Below, one piece after another: positions 9,271 to 18,901 of a DNA stretch of 64,000 bases. The notes under the pieces are model-generated. The model worked only from the letters and a program-made list of their open reading frames with translations, was not told the DNA's origin and did not search any database. The DNA is from Luteococcus sp048595755 (GTDB lineage: Bacteria; Actinomycetota; Actinomycetes; Propionibacteriales; Propionibacteriaceae): the NCBI RefSeq assembly GCF_048595755.1, contig NZ_CP184360.1:1798001-1862000 (forward strand), read 5' to 3'. The stretch's first letter is position 1. Every line of letters begins with the position of its first letter. The translations under genes were made by a program, and so were the position numbers.

Positions 9271-10533
9271 CTACTCGAGGTTCTCGAAGTCGTCCAGGCT
9301 GGCGCTGGCCTTGCCGGTGGGGTCGTCGACGCCGCGCACGCCCAGCACCAGCCTGCCGTCGGCCAGATAGGCCATCACGTCGTCGTCCAGGTCCACCTCG
9401 TGGATCGAGGTGACCGAATTGCCCTCGCCGTCGGCGAGGATCGAGTAGCCACGCTCCAGGGTGGCCTTGGGGCTCATGGCCCGTACTCGGCTCAGGTCGT
9501 GGGCCACGGCCGTCGCCTGCTGCTGCAGCGTCTGGTCGACGGCGCGGGCCAGCCGCAGCCGCAGGGTCTCCAACCGGTCGTAGTGCACATCGAAGCTGGC
9601 CGTCGGGTTCTGCAGCACGGGCCGGCTGCGCAGTTGGCTGAGCTGGTGCTGCTCGTTCTGCAAGCGGTTCACCACCGCCGAACGGATCCGACCCAGCGCC
9701 TGCCGCACCCGCTCCGACTCCTCCTGGGCGTCGGGCACCACTCGCTTGGCGGCGTCGGTGGGGGTGGAGGCCCGCAGGTCTGCGGCAAGGTCGACGATCG
9801 GCACGTCCGGTTCGTGACCGATGGCGGTCACCACCGGGGTGCGGGCTGCGGCCACGGCACGCACCAGGCCCTCGTCGCTGAAGGGCAGCAGGTCTTCCAG
9901 CGATCCACCGCCGCGGGCGATGATGATGACGTCGACGCCCGGATGGGCGTCGAGCTCGGCCAGTGCCTGCATCACCTCGGCGGCAGCCTTGGGGCCCTGT
10001 ACCAAGGCGTGGCGCACCTCGACGTGGGCGGCGGGCCAGCGCAGCGCGATGTTGGTGAGCACGTCACGTTCGGCGGCCGAGTTGGCGCCGGTGACCAGGC
10101 CGATCGTGCGCGGCAGGAAGGGCAACCGCTTCTTGCGCATCGGCTCGAACAGGCCCTCCGCCTGCAGCATCCGTTTGCGTTGTTCCAGCTGCGCCAGCAG
10201 ACGGCCCTCGCCGGCGATGCGGATCTCGCGACACTCGAAGCTCAACGCGCCATTCTTGGTCCACACCGTGGGCTTGATCCACGCCGTGACCGTGGTGCCC
10301 TCGGTCAGCGGTCCTGCCGCGTCGAGCACCGCGGTGGAGCAACTGATGGAGGCCGAGGTCTGCGCCAGGGTGTCGCGCATCGTCATGAAGACCGTCGAGC
10401 TGCCAGCCCGACGGTTGATCTGGATGACCTGTGCCTCCACCCACACCGCGCCGCAGCGTTCCACCCAGCCCTTGACCGCCTGCACGACGCGGCCCAGCGC
10501 CAGGGGCTGTTCCGGGGAGCTCTGCATTGCCAT
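9271..10533 (-). CDS. xseA: Exodeoxyribonuclease VII large subunit
   Basis: A 420-residue nuclease subunit. The N-terminal OB-fold runs from about residue 10 to 110 (RVVQAVKGWVERCGAVWVEAQV). The catalytic domain includes GLVTGANSAAERDVL, IIARGGGSLEDLLPFSDE and TAIGHEPDVPIVDLAADLRASTPTDAA, all hallmark XseA motifs. A coiled-coil C-terminal arm follows. The ATG at 10533 is preceded by TAGGGT and seven bases, supporting a leaderless start rather than the longer frame from 10584. It leads the xseA-xseB operon and is divergent from ispH. Confidence 0.94.
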   Translation of the reverse strand: MAMQSSPEQPLALGRVVQAVKGWVERCGAVWVEAQVIQINRRAGSSTVFMTMRDTLAQTSASISCSTAVLDAAGPLTEGTTVTAWIKPTVWTKNGALSFECREIRIAGEGRLLAQLEQRKRMLQAEGLFEPMRKKRLPFLPRTIGLVTGANSAAERDVLTNIALRWPAAHVEVRHALVQGPKAAAEVMQALAELDAHPGVDVIIIARGGGSLEDLLPFSDEGLVRAVAAARTPVVTAIGHEPDVPIVDLAADLRASTPTDAAKRVVPDAQEESERVRQALGRIRSAVVNRLQNEQHQLSQLRSRPVLQNPTASFDVHYDRLETLRLRLARAVDQTLQQQATAVAHDLSRVRAMSPKATLERGYSILADGEGNSVTSIHEVDLDDDVMAYLADGRLVLGVRGVDDPTGKASASLDDFENLE

Positions 10534-10680
10534 GGTGTTCACCCTAGACGGCGCAACCGACAGTTCCGGCGTGGTGCGGCCCAACGTCCACCCGCCCGGT
10601 GCTGCCCGGCCCTGCGGACGAACAGGCCCCGACGGGCGCGATTCAGCAGGGGTTCAGTGGAGCACGCCTAGACTTGGGGC

Positions 10681-11649
10681 ATGACCGAATCTGCCAAGCA
10701 CGTCGTCGTCGCCGCCCCGCGTGGATATTGCGCTGGGGTCGACCGCGCCGTCATCACCGTCGAGAAGGCGCTGGACCTGTACGGCGCCCCCGTCTACGTA
10801 CGCAAGCAGATCGTGCACAACAAGCACGTCGTCGAGACGCTCGAGAAGCGCGGCGCCATCTTCGTCGAGGAGCTCGACGAGGTGCCCGAGGGCGCCACCG
10901 TCGTTTTCAGCGCCCATGGCGTGAGCCCGATGGTCCACGAGCAGGCCGCCGAGCGTCAGCTGAAGACCATCGATGCCACCTGCCCGCTGGTCACCAAGGT
11001 GCACCACGAGGCCAAGCGTTTCGCCAAGGAGGAGACCCCCATCGTGCTGATCGGCCACGCCGGTCACGAAGAGGTGGAGGGCACCATGGGCGAGGCCCCC
11101 GATGCCATGACCCTGGTGCAGACCCCCGAGGACGTCGAGACCGTCGACCTGCCCACCGACAAGCCGGTCGTGTGGCTCAGCCAGACCACCCTCAGCGTCG
11201 ACGAGACCATGGAGACCGTCGACCGGCTGCGCACCAAGTTCCCGCTGCTGCAGAGCCCGCCCAGCGACGACATCTGCTACGCCACCCAGAACCGTCAGAT
11301 GGCCGTCAAGCAGATCGCGGAGCACTCCGATCTGGTGATCGTGGTGGGTTCGTCCAACTCGTCCAACTCGGTGCGTCTGGTGGAGGTGGCCCTGGAGGCC
11401 GGGGCCAAGGCCGCCCACCGCGTCGACAATGCCGCCGAGATCCAGGAGGAATGGCTCGAAGGCGTCAACAGCGTCGGGATCACCTCGGGCGCCTCGGTGC
11501 CCGACGAGTTGGTCAACGGCGTGCTGGAATACCTGGAGAGCAAGGGCTTCCCGCAGGCCGTCGAGGAGCGCATCATCGACGAGTCGCTCACCTTTGCCCT
11601 GCCCCCGGAGCTTCGCAAGGACCTGCGCAAGGCCGGCAAGGAGTACTGA
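10681..11649 (+). CDS. ispH: 4-hydroxy-3-methylbut-2-enyl diphosphate reductase
   Basis: A 322-residue last enzyme of the MEP isoprenoid pathway, reducing HMBPP to IPP and DMAPP. The three cysteines that hold the 4Fe-4S cluster are present: Cys17 in PRGYCAGVDRA, Cys101 in DATCPLVTKVH and Cys199 in DDICYATQNRQ. The catalytic Glu lies in GHAGHEEVEGT. The start is six bases after TAGACT, so it is probably leaderless. A terminator-like hairpin lies about 20 bp after the stop. Confidence 0.97.
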   Translation: MTESAKHVVVAAPRGYCAGVDRAVITVEKALDLYGAPVYVRKQIVHNKHVVETLEKRGAIFVEELDEVPEGATVVFSAHGVSPMVHEQAAERQLKTIDATCPLVTKVHHEAKRFAKEETPIVLIGHAGHEEVEGTMGEAPDAMTLVQTPEDVETVDLPTDKPVVWLSQTTLSVDETMETVDRLRTKFPLLQSPPSDDICYATQNRQMAVKQIAEHSDLVIVVGSSNSSNSVRLVEVALEAGAKAAHRVDNAAEIQEEWLEGVNSVGITSGASVPDELVNGVLEYLESKGFPQAVEERIIDESLTFALPPELRKDLRKAGKEY

Positions 11650-11669
11650 GCCCGCGCCTCCCGGCAACT

Positions 11670-11703
11670 GGCAGCCCTCGTCCCTCCTCGGACGGGGGCT
11701 GCC
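11670..11703 (+). terminator. Terminator-like hairpin after ispH
   Basis: An 8-bp outer stem (GGCAGCCC with GGGCTGCC) plus an inner 5-bp stem (CGTCC with GGACG), followed by GTCATTT. The T-tract is weak, as is usual in high-GC Actinobacteria. Confidence 0.65.
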
Positions 11704-11773
11704 GTCATTTACGGCCCGGGATTCATCCCGCCGGGGGAGCTGCGCGATCCAAGCGGGCCGTAGGGTCGTGAGC

Positions 11774-12409
11774 ATGGAGAACACCGCAGCGCACGAGCTG
11801 ATGCTCTTGGCCCTCGACCCGAACCAGGGTGGGCGCCGTCATGCGCAGCCGTTGAGCTATGCCGTCCCCGTCGTGCTGGCCGCCGAGCTGGCGCTGCAGG
11901 GGCGGATCCGGCTGGACGACGGGCGGCTGAGCGTGGTTCCGGGAAACAGCCGGGAGCTGGGCCCTGCGATGCGCCACGTCCTGCAGGCCGCCGACAAGTG
12001 CCAGGGCAAGCGGCCCACGGCCGCCGTCCGCAAGCTGCGAAGCGGCGCCGACCTTGCCGTGCTCGACGAGCTGATCAGCTCCAGTCAGGTGCGTCGCGGC
12101 AGCAGGACCGTGCTGGGTCTGTTCCAGGCCGACGCGCAGAAGGTGGCCGACTCCGGGCGGGTGCGCCGCCTGGCCCAGGAACTGGCTCGGCAACTCGACC
12201 ACGGCGTGGCCGACCAGCGTGCGCTGCTGCTGGCCTGGGGCTTGCAGATCGCCCGTCTGGAACGGCAGGTGCTGGGCCAGGACTACCGCCAGCTGCGTCG
12301 CGCCGCGATGGACATGAGTGCCCGCGGTGGGCTGCCCGCCGACGCGGTGGCGCTGCTCAAGGGTGGGCTGCGAGCCCGTCAGGCCATGGAGAGTGCCGCG
12401 GCAAGCTGA
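11774..12409 (+). CDS. GPP34/GOLPH3 family protein
   Basis: A 211-residue soluble, mainly helical protein resembling bacterial GPP34 (GOLPH3/Vps74) proteins: HELMLLALDPNQGG near the N terminus, AAELALQGRIRLDDGRLSV (a strand-turn motif) and a helical C-terminal half. Eukaryotic relatives bind phosphoinositides; the role in actinobacteria is unknown. The ATG follows TAGGGT by seven bases (leaderless). It does not look co-transcribed with ispH because a terminator-like hairpin intervenes. Confidence 0.7.
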   Translation: MENTAAHELMLLALDPNQGGRRHAQPLSYAVPVVLAAELALQGRIRLDDGRLSVVPGNSRELGPAMRHVLQAADKCQGKRPTAAVRKLRSGADLAVLDELISSSQVRRGSRTVLGLFQADAQKVADSGRVRRLAQELARQLDHGVADQRALLLAWGLQIARLERQVLGQDYRQLRRAAMDMSARGGLPADAVALLKGGLRARQAMESAAAS

Positions 12410-12418
12410 GCCCGGGCG

Positions 12419-14380
12419 TCACCGGACCGCAGACAGCGCCCTGCCGAGGACGGCGGAGGCCACCTGCTGGTCGAAGCCGTTGAGGTTCACGTGGGTGCCG
12501 TCGGGGCGGCCGGGTTCCCCCGAGGGGAGCCTGTCATTGCAGAGCGAAGCGTCCTTGCCGCGGGTGGGCGGGTTCCCGGCTGGGCACAGCACGTCCTCGA
12601 CCGAGATGGTGCGGATGCGGGAGTCACGACGCGCCTCCTGCCGCACCAGGTCATTCCAGTGCACCCGCAGCTCGTCGCGCTGGGTCATGCGATCCACCAG
12701 CGGCGCGCAGGACTTCTCGGTGCATCGGGTCCTGATGCCGGTGCTGGGACGCTCGGTGAGCACGATCACCACGGTGGCGTCGTGTGCGCTGAGCCGATCC
12801 ACCGACTGCCGCAGTGCTGCCACCTGGGCGGGCCAGAAGGCCGGATCGTCGACGTCCAGCAGACTGCCGTCCTGCCGCAAGGTGGGGGCGATCTCGTAGC
12901 GCGACCACCAGATCACCACGCCCGGCCGGCTCTGGGAGATCCGGTCTTCCTGTTTGTCGGCCGCTCGGGCACAGCGCGGCCCAACGACGTCGCTGGCGCT
13001 CTGGCGCTGGTTGATGCCCAGCGGGGTGCAACCGCGGGTGGTGCCGTCGATCAGCGTCAGCCCCTGTGACCTGCCAACCCGGTCGAGCGTCGCCATCAGG
13101 TGGTAGGGCACCGAATCGCCCACCATCATGACCCGGGTGGGTGAGGTGGCGGGCCGAGGGATGATCGCCTGGGCCGCCGGGCTGGTGAAGGAGCCGCCCA
13201 GCGGTGCTGCGCTCATCAGCGCGCAGAGCATCAGCACCGCTGCGCTGGTCAGGATCGTGCGAGGGGTGCGCCACCCGGGCATCCGTCCGGCCAGGATGGG
13301 GCTTTCCACCAGGTGATAGCTGGCGCTGGCGCAGGCGATGGTCGCGGCCAGGGCCAGGGCCGCACGCACGGGGTGGAAGCTCATGTGGGTGTCGAAGGCG
13401 AGCGCCAGCGGCCAGTGCCACAGGTAGATGCCGTAGGAGATGCGGCCCAGGTAGGCCAACGGAGCCCATCCGAGCAGCTTGCCGGGCCGAAAGTCCGGGG
13501 CCCAGACCAGGGCGACGATCAGGGCGGCGATGGCCACGCTGAACAGCAGGGCGCCACCTTGGTAGTAGTGGCCGCGATTGCGCAGCAGGGGGAGCAAGCC
13601 GACGGCCCCCACCAGCCCCAGCCAACCCAGCAGACGGGCGTGGCGCAACAGCAGGCGTCGCAACACCGGCTGGGACAGCGCCAGCGCGAGCAGCGCGCCG
13701 ATGAGGGGCTCGAAGGCCTTGGCGTCGGTACCCATGTAGGGACGGTCGGGCCGCTCGGGGTGCCGCACGAACCACTGGGTGACCAGGAAGGAGGCCATGA
13801 TCAGCACCGTGCACAGGGCGGCGGTGAGCCACAGCAGCCGTTCCCGGCGCCACCCCAGGGCCCGGCCGACCGCGACAGTGGCCAGGACCAGCAGCGGCCA
13901 GGCCAGGTAGAACTGTTCCTCCAGAGAGAGCGACCACATGTGGTGCAGCGCCGAGGCCCTGGCCTCCACGGCGAAGTACAGGCCTTGGTCGATGAAGTGC
14001 CAGTTGGCGAAGTAGAGCGTCGCGGCGGTGACGTCACCACCAATGTCGGGCCGCTGGTAGGGGCGCGCGACGAACCAGGCGTAGACCAGCACCGAGAAGA
14101 CCACGAGCATCGCGGCCGGCAGCAGCCGCTGCAGTCGCCGGGCCCAGAAGCGCACCAGGTTGATGGTGCCGTCGCGGCTGACCTCACCGGCCAGGCGGGT
14201 GGTGATCAGGTAGCCGGACAGCACGAAGAAGACGTCGACACCGATGAAGCCGATGCCAAGCCCCGGGGCGGCGAAGTGGAAGCAGACCACCAGCATGACG
14301 GCCACGGTGCGCAGCCCGTCGAGCGCGTCGATCCGGCCCCGACGGGTGGGCGTGGCGACAGGCTCTGTGGCGGGGGGCAT
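12419..14380 (-). CDS. Acyltransferase with C-terminal SGNH domain (OafA/YrhL type)
   Basis: A 653-residue membrane acyltransferase. The N-terminal Acyltransferase_3 domain starts RGRIDALDGLRTVAVMLVVCFHF with the family R-x10-H motif, then FIGVDVFFVLSGYLIT, and about ten hydrophobic helices reach residue 390. The periplasmic SGNH-like hydrolase domain begins MMVGDSVPYHL (about 415) and ends DGTHVNLNGFD (the His of the catalytic dyad). Such proteins O-acetylate cell-wall or surface glycans. The ATG at 14380 has GGAG six bases upstream. Confidence 0.88.
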   Translation of the reverse strand: MPPATEPVATPTRRGRIDALDGLRTVAVMLVVCFHFAAPGLGIGFIGVDVFFVLSGYLITTRLAGEVSRDGTINLVRFWARRLQRLLPAAMLVVFSVLVYAWFVARPYQRPDIGGDVTAATLYFANWHFIDQGLYFAVEARASALHHMWSLSLEEQFYLAWPLLVLATVAVGRALGWRRERLLWLTAALCTVLIMASFLVTQWFVRHPERPDRPYMGTDAKAFEPLIGALLALALSQPVLRRLLLRHARLLGWLGLVGAVGLLPLLRNRGHYYQGGALLFSVAIAALIVALVWAPDFRPGKLLGWAPLAYLGRISYGIYLWHWPLALAFDTHMSFHPVRAALALAATIACASASYHLVESPILAGRMPGWRTPRTILTSAAVLMLCALMSAAPLGGSFTSPAAQAIIPRPATSPTRVMMVGDSVPYHLMATLDRVGRSQGLTLIDGTTRGCTPLGINQRQSASDVVGPRCARAADKQEDRISQSRPGVVIWWSRYEIAPTLRQDGSLLDVDDPAFWPAQVAALRQSVDRLSAHDATVVIVLTERPSTGIRTRCTEKSCAPLVDRMTQRDELRVHWNDLVRQEARRDSRIRTISVEDVLCPAGNPPTRGKDASLCNDRLPSGEPGRPDGTHVNLNGFDQQVASAVLGRALSAVR

Positions 14381-14460
14381 CGGCAACTCCAGAAGGATGG
14401 TCCAGCTCGGGGCGCCCCCGCGCCCGTGATCTTCGTGGGATCAGCTTGCCACTGTCTGTC

Positions 14461-15726
14461 TCAGATCAGGAAGCGGTAGAAGGGCGAGTCGGGGGAGACC
14501 ACCTCGGCGGTGATGCCGGAGGAGGCCATCCGTTCCAGCAGCGCCGGATAGGTGTCGGGGTCACCCAGCTCGATACCCACCAGGGCGGGGCCGATGTCGC
14601 GGTTGGAACGCTTCACGTACTCGAAGTAGGTGATGTCGTCATCGACGCCCAGCACCTCGTCCAGGAAGCGACGCAGGGCGCCCGGCTCCTGGGGGAAGTT
14701 CACCAGCAGGTAGTGCTTGCGGCCTTCCTGGATGAGGGAACGCTCGACGATCTCCGCGTAGCGGGAGACGTCATTGTTGCCGCCGCTGACGATGACCACG
14801 ACGCTCTGGCCGGGTTCCACGGTGACGGCTGGGCTGTGCCAGGCCGAACGCAGCGCGGAGGCGGCCAGGGCACCGGCCGGCTCGGCGATGATGCCGTCGA
14901 TCTGGTACATCTCCAGCATCTCGGTGCAGATCTCGCCTTCGGGCACATGGACCAGCTCGACGCCGGCCTCCTGCACCAGTGGGAAGGTGACGTCACCGGC
15001 GCGGCGCACCGCCGCACCGTCGACGAAGGTGTCGATGTTGGGCAGCTCCACCGGCTTCCCGGCGGCGCGCGCGGCAGCCATGCAGGCCGCCCCGGACGGC
15101 TCGACCCCGACGATGCGGGTGCCGGGGCGTCGGCTCAGCCATGCTGCGCAGCCCGCGAGCATGCCGCCGCCCCCCACGGGAACCAGCAGCACGTCGGGCA
15201 CGTGGCCCAGCTGCTCGACGATCTCACGGGCCACGGTTCCCTGACCGGCGGCGGTGCGGGGGTCGTCGAAGGCGGAGACCATGGTGGCTCCGGATTTGGC
15301 GACGTAGTCCTTGGCTGCGGCCGCCGCCTCGTCGTAGGTGTCACCGGTGACCACCAGCTCGACCCATTCGCCGCCCAGCGCGGTCATCCGGTCTCGCTTC
15401 TGGCGCGGGGTGGTGGTGGGCACGAAGATGCGGCCCTTGATGCCGAGCTTGGCGCAGCTCCACGCCACGCCCTGCCCGTGGTTGCCGGCCGAGGCGCAGA
15501 CCACGCCGGCGTCGCGCTCGGAGTTGGGCAGCTGGCTGATCAGGTTGTAGGCGCCGCGCAGCTTGTAGGAGCGCACCGGCTGCAGGTCTTCCCGCTTGAA
15601 CCACACGTCGGCACCGGTGGCCTCGCTCAACCGTTCATTGCGTTGCAGGGGCGTTCTGACGCTCACTCCGTAGAGCCGGGGGGCAGCGTCGTCGACGAAG
15701 TTGGCAAGGTCTGCAAGCGTGGTCAC
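14461..15726 (-). CDS. ilvA: Threonine ammonia-lyase (threonine dehydratase)
   Basis: A PLP enzyme of about 421 residues converting threonine to 2-oxobutanoate for isoleucine synthesis. The PLP lysine is in SYKLRGAYN (Lys55). The phosphate-binding glycine loop is PVGGGGMLAG, and SAGNHGQGVA is present. A single ACT-like domain follows (LVNFPQEPGALRRFLDEVLG), as in the short actinobacterial form. The GTG at 15726 is preferred because TAGGAT stands seven bases before it; the ATG three codons upstream (15735) overlaps that element. Confidence 0.9.
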   Translation of the reverse strand: MTTLADLANFVDDAAPRLYGVSVRTPLQRNERLSEATGADVWFKREDLQPVRSYKLRGAYNLISQLPNSERDAGVVCASAGNHGQGVAWSCAKLGIKGRIFVPTTTPRQKRDRMTALGGEWVELVVTGDTYDEAAAAAKDYVAKSGATMVSAFDDPRTAAGQGTVAREIVEQLGHVPDVLLVPVGGGGMLAGCAAWLSRRPGTRIVGVEPSGAACMAAARAAGKPVELPNIDTFVDGAAVRRAGDVTFPLVQEAGVELVHVPEGEICTEMLEMYQIDGIIAEPAGALAASALRSAWHSPAVTVEPGQSVVVIVSGGNNDVSRYAEIVERSLIQEGRKHYLLVNFPQEPGALRRFLDEVLGVDDDITYFEYVKRSNRDIGPALVGIELGDPDTYPALLERMASSGITAEVVSPDSPFYRFLI

Positions 15727-15772
15727 CCGAGCCATCCTAGGCCCGTGTTCAATGGCGGCTCGGCCCTCGCCG

Positions 15773-17413
15773 TCAGCTGGAACGGCGACGCTGCTCCAGC
15801 TCCACCACCGGCGGCTGGGCATCCAGCAGCTCGTCCAGCGACGGCTCCGGGCGGGTGAGTTCGGCCTGCTCGGGAAGCTCGCTGGACGCTGCGGAGGGGC
15901 CAGCCTCCAGCTCGGCGGGCTCGTCGTCGGCGTCGAGGGCACGGGTCAGTTCGGTGGCGGTCAGGGGCCGGGGCGTCTCCTTGACCGCCTTGCCCTGCGG
16001 CAGCTCCGAATGGGTGACCTCGAGCTCGTTGAACTTGCGGGCGGTGACCATCACCCGGCTCTCCAGGGAACCGAGCGTGGAGTTGTAGGCCTTGACGGCC
16101 TGGGTCAGGCCGCGGCCCACCCCGTCGAAGTGCTGGCCCATCTTGCCCAGCCGCTCATACAGTTCCCGGCCAAGCTCGGCCACCTGGGCGGCGCTCTCGG
16201 CCAAGGCTGCCTGCTGCCAGCCATGGGCGACGGCTCGCAGCAGCGGGATCAGGATGCTGGGGGTGGCCAGCGTGATGTTCTTGCGTGCCGCGTAGTCGTG
16301 CAGGTCTGGCATCTGTTCGTGGGCCGCCTGCAGGAAGGCCTCGCTGGGCATGAACAGGATGGTGAACTCGGGGGTGTTCTTCTCCAGCTTCCAGTACTGC
16401 TTGCTGGAGAGCTGGTCGATGTGGGTGCGCACGTGCCGGGCGAAGGTGGCCAGGTGCGCGTCGCGCAGATTGTCGTCGGCCGCCTCGTAGGCGTCCAGGA
16501 AGGCACTCAACGGCACCTTCGAGTCGACGAAGAGCACCTTGCCGTCGGCCAGGTTCACCTTCATGTCGGGACGCAGCGTGCCGTCCTCGGTGGTGGTGGA
16601 GGTCTGCAGGTCGAAGTCGCAGCGCTCCACCATGCCGGCCAGCTCGGCGACGCGCTTGAGTTGGGTTTCGCCCCAGGTGCCGCGCACCTGGGGCTTGCGC
16701 AGCGCCGTCACCAGCGAATTGGTCTCCCGGCGCAGGTTCTCACTGGTGGTGAGCACCGACTTGATCTGCTCGCGCATCTCTGCGGTGGCGCTGGCCCGCT
16801 CGCGTTCCACCTGGTTGATCCGGTCATTCATCAGCTTGAGGCTCTCGGCCACCGGCGTCATCAGATCGGCGGTGGCCTTCAACCGTGCCTCGGCGGCGGC
16901 GTCGGCCTGCTTGCCCTGCTTCTCGAGGGTTTCCGAGGACAACACCTTGAAGCGGTTCTCGATGCTCTCCCGATCGGCTGCCAGCTCCTCGGCCCGCTTG
17001 ACGGCGGCGTCACGCTGGGCCGTCATGCCGGTCAGCTGCGCCTGCACGTCGGCCTTCTCGCTCAGCGCCTGCGCGGTGAGGGCATTGGCCTGCGCCACCT
17101 GGGTCTCCGCATCGCTGATGCTGGCGCGCACGGTGGCGGCCTCGGTGCGGGCACGCTCAGTCTCGGCCTTGGCGCGTTCCACGTCGGCGCGCATCTCCGA
17201 GACCTGGTTCCACGCCTTGGCGGCGTCGGTGCGCACATTGGCCACCTCGGTGCGGGCGGCGGCAGCCTCCGAACGGGCCTCGGCCAAGGTGGCCTGGCCC
17301 GCCGACTCCAGTTCTGCGCGGCGAGCACGGGCCACCTGCCAAGCAGCCAGCGCGCCCACCAGCAGGCCCAGGGCCAGGCCGGTCAGGAGCAAGACGAGTG
17401 AGGTGGTGTCCAT
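15773..17413 (-). CDS. rmuC: DNA recombination protein RmuC
   Basis: A 546-residue protein with an N-terminal membrane anchor (about residues 5-25), a long Ala/Glu-rich coiled coil (about 30-240), and the RmuC nuclease-like domain (LRRETNSLVTALRKPQVRG, then DMKVNLADGKVLFVDSKVP and FMPSEAFLQAA). RmuC limits inversions at short inverted repeats in E. coli. The C-terminal 80 residues are low-complexity acidic and basic. The ATG at 17413 is chosen because it directly precedes the anchor. Confidence 0.9.
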   Translation of the reverse strand: MDTTSLVLLLTGLALGLLVGALAAWQVARARRAELESAGQATLAEARSEAAAARTEVANVRTDAAKAWNQVSEMRADVERAKAETERARTEAATVRASISDAETQVAQANALTAQALSEKADVQAQLTGMTAQRDAAVKRAEELAADRESIENRFKVLSSETLEKQGKQADAAAEARLKATADLMTPVAESLKLMNDRINQVERERASATAEMREQIKSVLTTSENLRRETNSLVTALRKPQVRGTWGETQLKRVAELAGMVERCDFDLQTSTTTEDGTLRPDMKVNLADGKVLFVDSKVPLSAFLDAYEAADDNLRDAHLATFARHVRTHIDQLSSKQYWKLEKNTPEFTILFMPSEAFLQAAHEQMPDLHDYAARKNITLATPSILIPLLRAVAHGWQQAALAESAAQVAELGRELYERLGKMGQHFDGVGRGLTQAVKAYNSTLGSLESRVMVTARKFNELEVTHSELPQGKAVKETPRPLTATELTRALDADDEPAELEAGPSAASSELPEQAELTRPEPSLDELLDAQPPVVELEQRRRSS

Positions 17414-17518
17414 GTGCTCCACTCTGCACGATGGGTCTGACAAAACTGGTGAGGCGGCTCCCCACACATCCCGATCCGTCGCCAGCCCGAGCCCTCAGAA
17501 GGCCCTGGCCGGGCGGTT

Positions 17519-18400
17519 TCAGCGGTTGATGGAGGCCGCCATCCGACGCCAGGTGTGCCGCACGCCCCGGATGGTCACCGAGTAGTCGTGGATGTTGCGG
17601 GGATCGGCAATCCCGGTGAAACCGCCATCGCCCAAGTGGTGGACGTCGGCGCCGGCCTGCTTGCAGGCCAGCGCAATCGCGCGGATCGTCGCCGAATCGG
17701 CCCCCTCCTGGCTGGTGCCGATGCTGGTCAGCGCCAGGGCGCCCAGCTCATGGGCGGTCTGCACCAGGCCGTGCACCTGCGCCGGGGTGATGCCCGGCAC
17801 CGTGCCCGGGGCAGGGACCAGCACCACGTCGGCCCCGGCCGCCACATAGGCGCGGATCGCCGCGTCGTCGACCAACTCACTGCCGGCCTGTGAGGCGCCG
17901 GCGGCGTGCATCCGGCCGCCCACCACCATCAGTTGCCCCTCGGCAGCCTGTGCCACCTGGGCGATGCCGTCGATGATGGCGGCATTGTCGGCGCCGGTGG
18001 CCGGGTTGGCCGTCACGACGACGAACTGCACGCCCAGCTCGATGGCACGACGGGCATTGTCGGCCCTGGCGAGGCGGCCCTCGGGCACCCCGCAGGGCTC
18101 TAGGTTGATGCCGATCACCCGTCCGGTGAGCCGCTGCAGTGCGCGGATCACCTGGTCGGGCTCGCACTGCGGCAGCCCGGCGATCGCAGGAGAGTGCACG
18201 TCGAACAGGTTGCAGATCAGCAGGTCTGCGCCCATCGCGGCCACCAGCTCGGCATTGCTCACCTCACGCAGCAGCGGCTGCACGGCACCGATCACCTCGG
18301 CCGCCACCACCCGGCCCTCGGACTGCCGGATGGCCTCGGTCAGGTCACGGCCGCGCAGCTCGGTGAGCTGGTGGCCCGCCAGATCGAGCAGACGCGTCAC
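17519..18400 (-). CDS. TIM-barrel-like protein (PEP mutase/DUF7916-like) linked to PTS genes
   Basis: A 293-residue soluble protein. Repeated beta-alpha motifs (ADLLICNLFDVHSPAI, VIGINLEPCGVPEG, VQFVVVTANPATGADN, ADVVLVPAPGTVPGIT) suggest a TIM barrel. It resembles proteins labelled PEP phosphonomutase-like/DUF7916 that sit beside PTS genes, but I see no diagnostic catalytic motif and do not assign a reaction. It starts with GTG three bases before the EIIA stop region, so it is the third gene of the EIIB-EIIA operon. A role in amino-sugar metabolism is inferred from context only. Confidence 0.55.
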   Translation of the reverse strand: MTRLLDLAGHQLTELRGRDLTEAIRQSEGRVVAAEVIGAVQPLLREVSNAELVAAMGADLLICNLFDVHSPAIAGLPQCEPDQVIRALQRLTGRVIGINLEPCGVPEGRLARADNARRAIELGVQFVVVTANPATGADNAAIIDGIAQVAQAAEGQLMVVGGRMHAAGASQAGSELVDDAAIRAYVAAGADVVLVPAPGTVPGITPAQVHGLVQTAHELGALALTSIGTSQEGADSATIRAIALACKQAGADVHHLGDGGFTGIADPRNIHDYSVTIRGVRHTWRRMAASINR

Positions 18401-18403
18401 CGC

Positions 18404-18901
18404 TCAGGCCTTCCTGCTCTTGCGCTGCCGGGGCTGCACCTCGTCGGGAATGGTGAACAGCAGGTCTCCGGCCTCCACGTGCTGGCCGACGGCCTCGGAG
18501 GTGATGCTGCCGGCGGGGGCCTCCATGGCGCAGACCAGCACCTCGGGAGAGAGCTGCCTGGCGGTCACGTCGGCCGGGTTCCACGCGATCATCTGCTGGC
18601 CGCGGGTGACCGAGCCGGAGCTGGGGCACAGCACCTCGAAGGGCTCGCCCTTCAGCTTCACGGTGTCGATGCCCAGATGCACCAGCAGGCCCAGTCCGTC
18701 ATTGGTGGTCAGGGCGAAGGCGTGCGGATGCACCTTGGCGAGCGTGCCGCCGGCCGGGCAGAGGGTCACCTGGGGCTGCTCGTCGGGAACCACCAGGACC
18801 CCGCCGCCGACCATCTCGGCCGCGAAGACCGGATCGCTGGCCTCGCTGAGCGGCCGCACCGTGCCGGCGACGGGGGAGAAGACCTGACGGCTGGAGGTCA
18901 C
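18404..18901 (-). CDS. PTS sugar transporter subunit EIIA (glucose/GlcNAc family)
   Basis: A 165-residue cytosolic EIIA of the Crr type that relays phosphate from HPr to EIIB. The phosphorylated histidine lies in LLVHLGIDTVKLKG (His75), and the N-terminal SPVAGTV and C-terminal VEAGDLLFTI are family marks. Its GTG start overlaps the EIIB stop by four bases (GTGA), indicating translational coupling. Together with EIIB and the separately encoded EIIC at 20127 it forms one split permease. Confidence 0.9.
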   Translation of the reverse strand: MTSSRQVFSPVAGTVRPLSEASDPVFAAEMVGGGVLVVPDEQPQVTLCPAGGTLAKVHPHAFALTTNDGLGLLVHLGIDTVKLKGEPFEVLCPSSGSVTRGQQMIAWNPADVTARQLSPEVLVCAMEAPAGSITSEAVGQHVEAGDLLFTIPDEVQPRQRKSRKA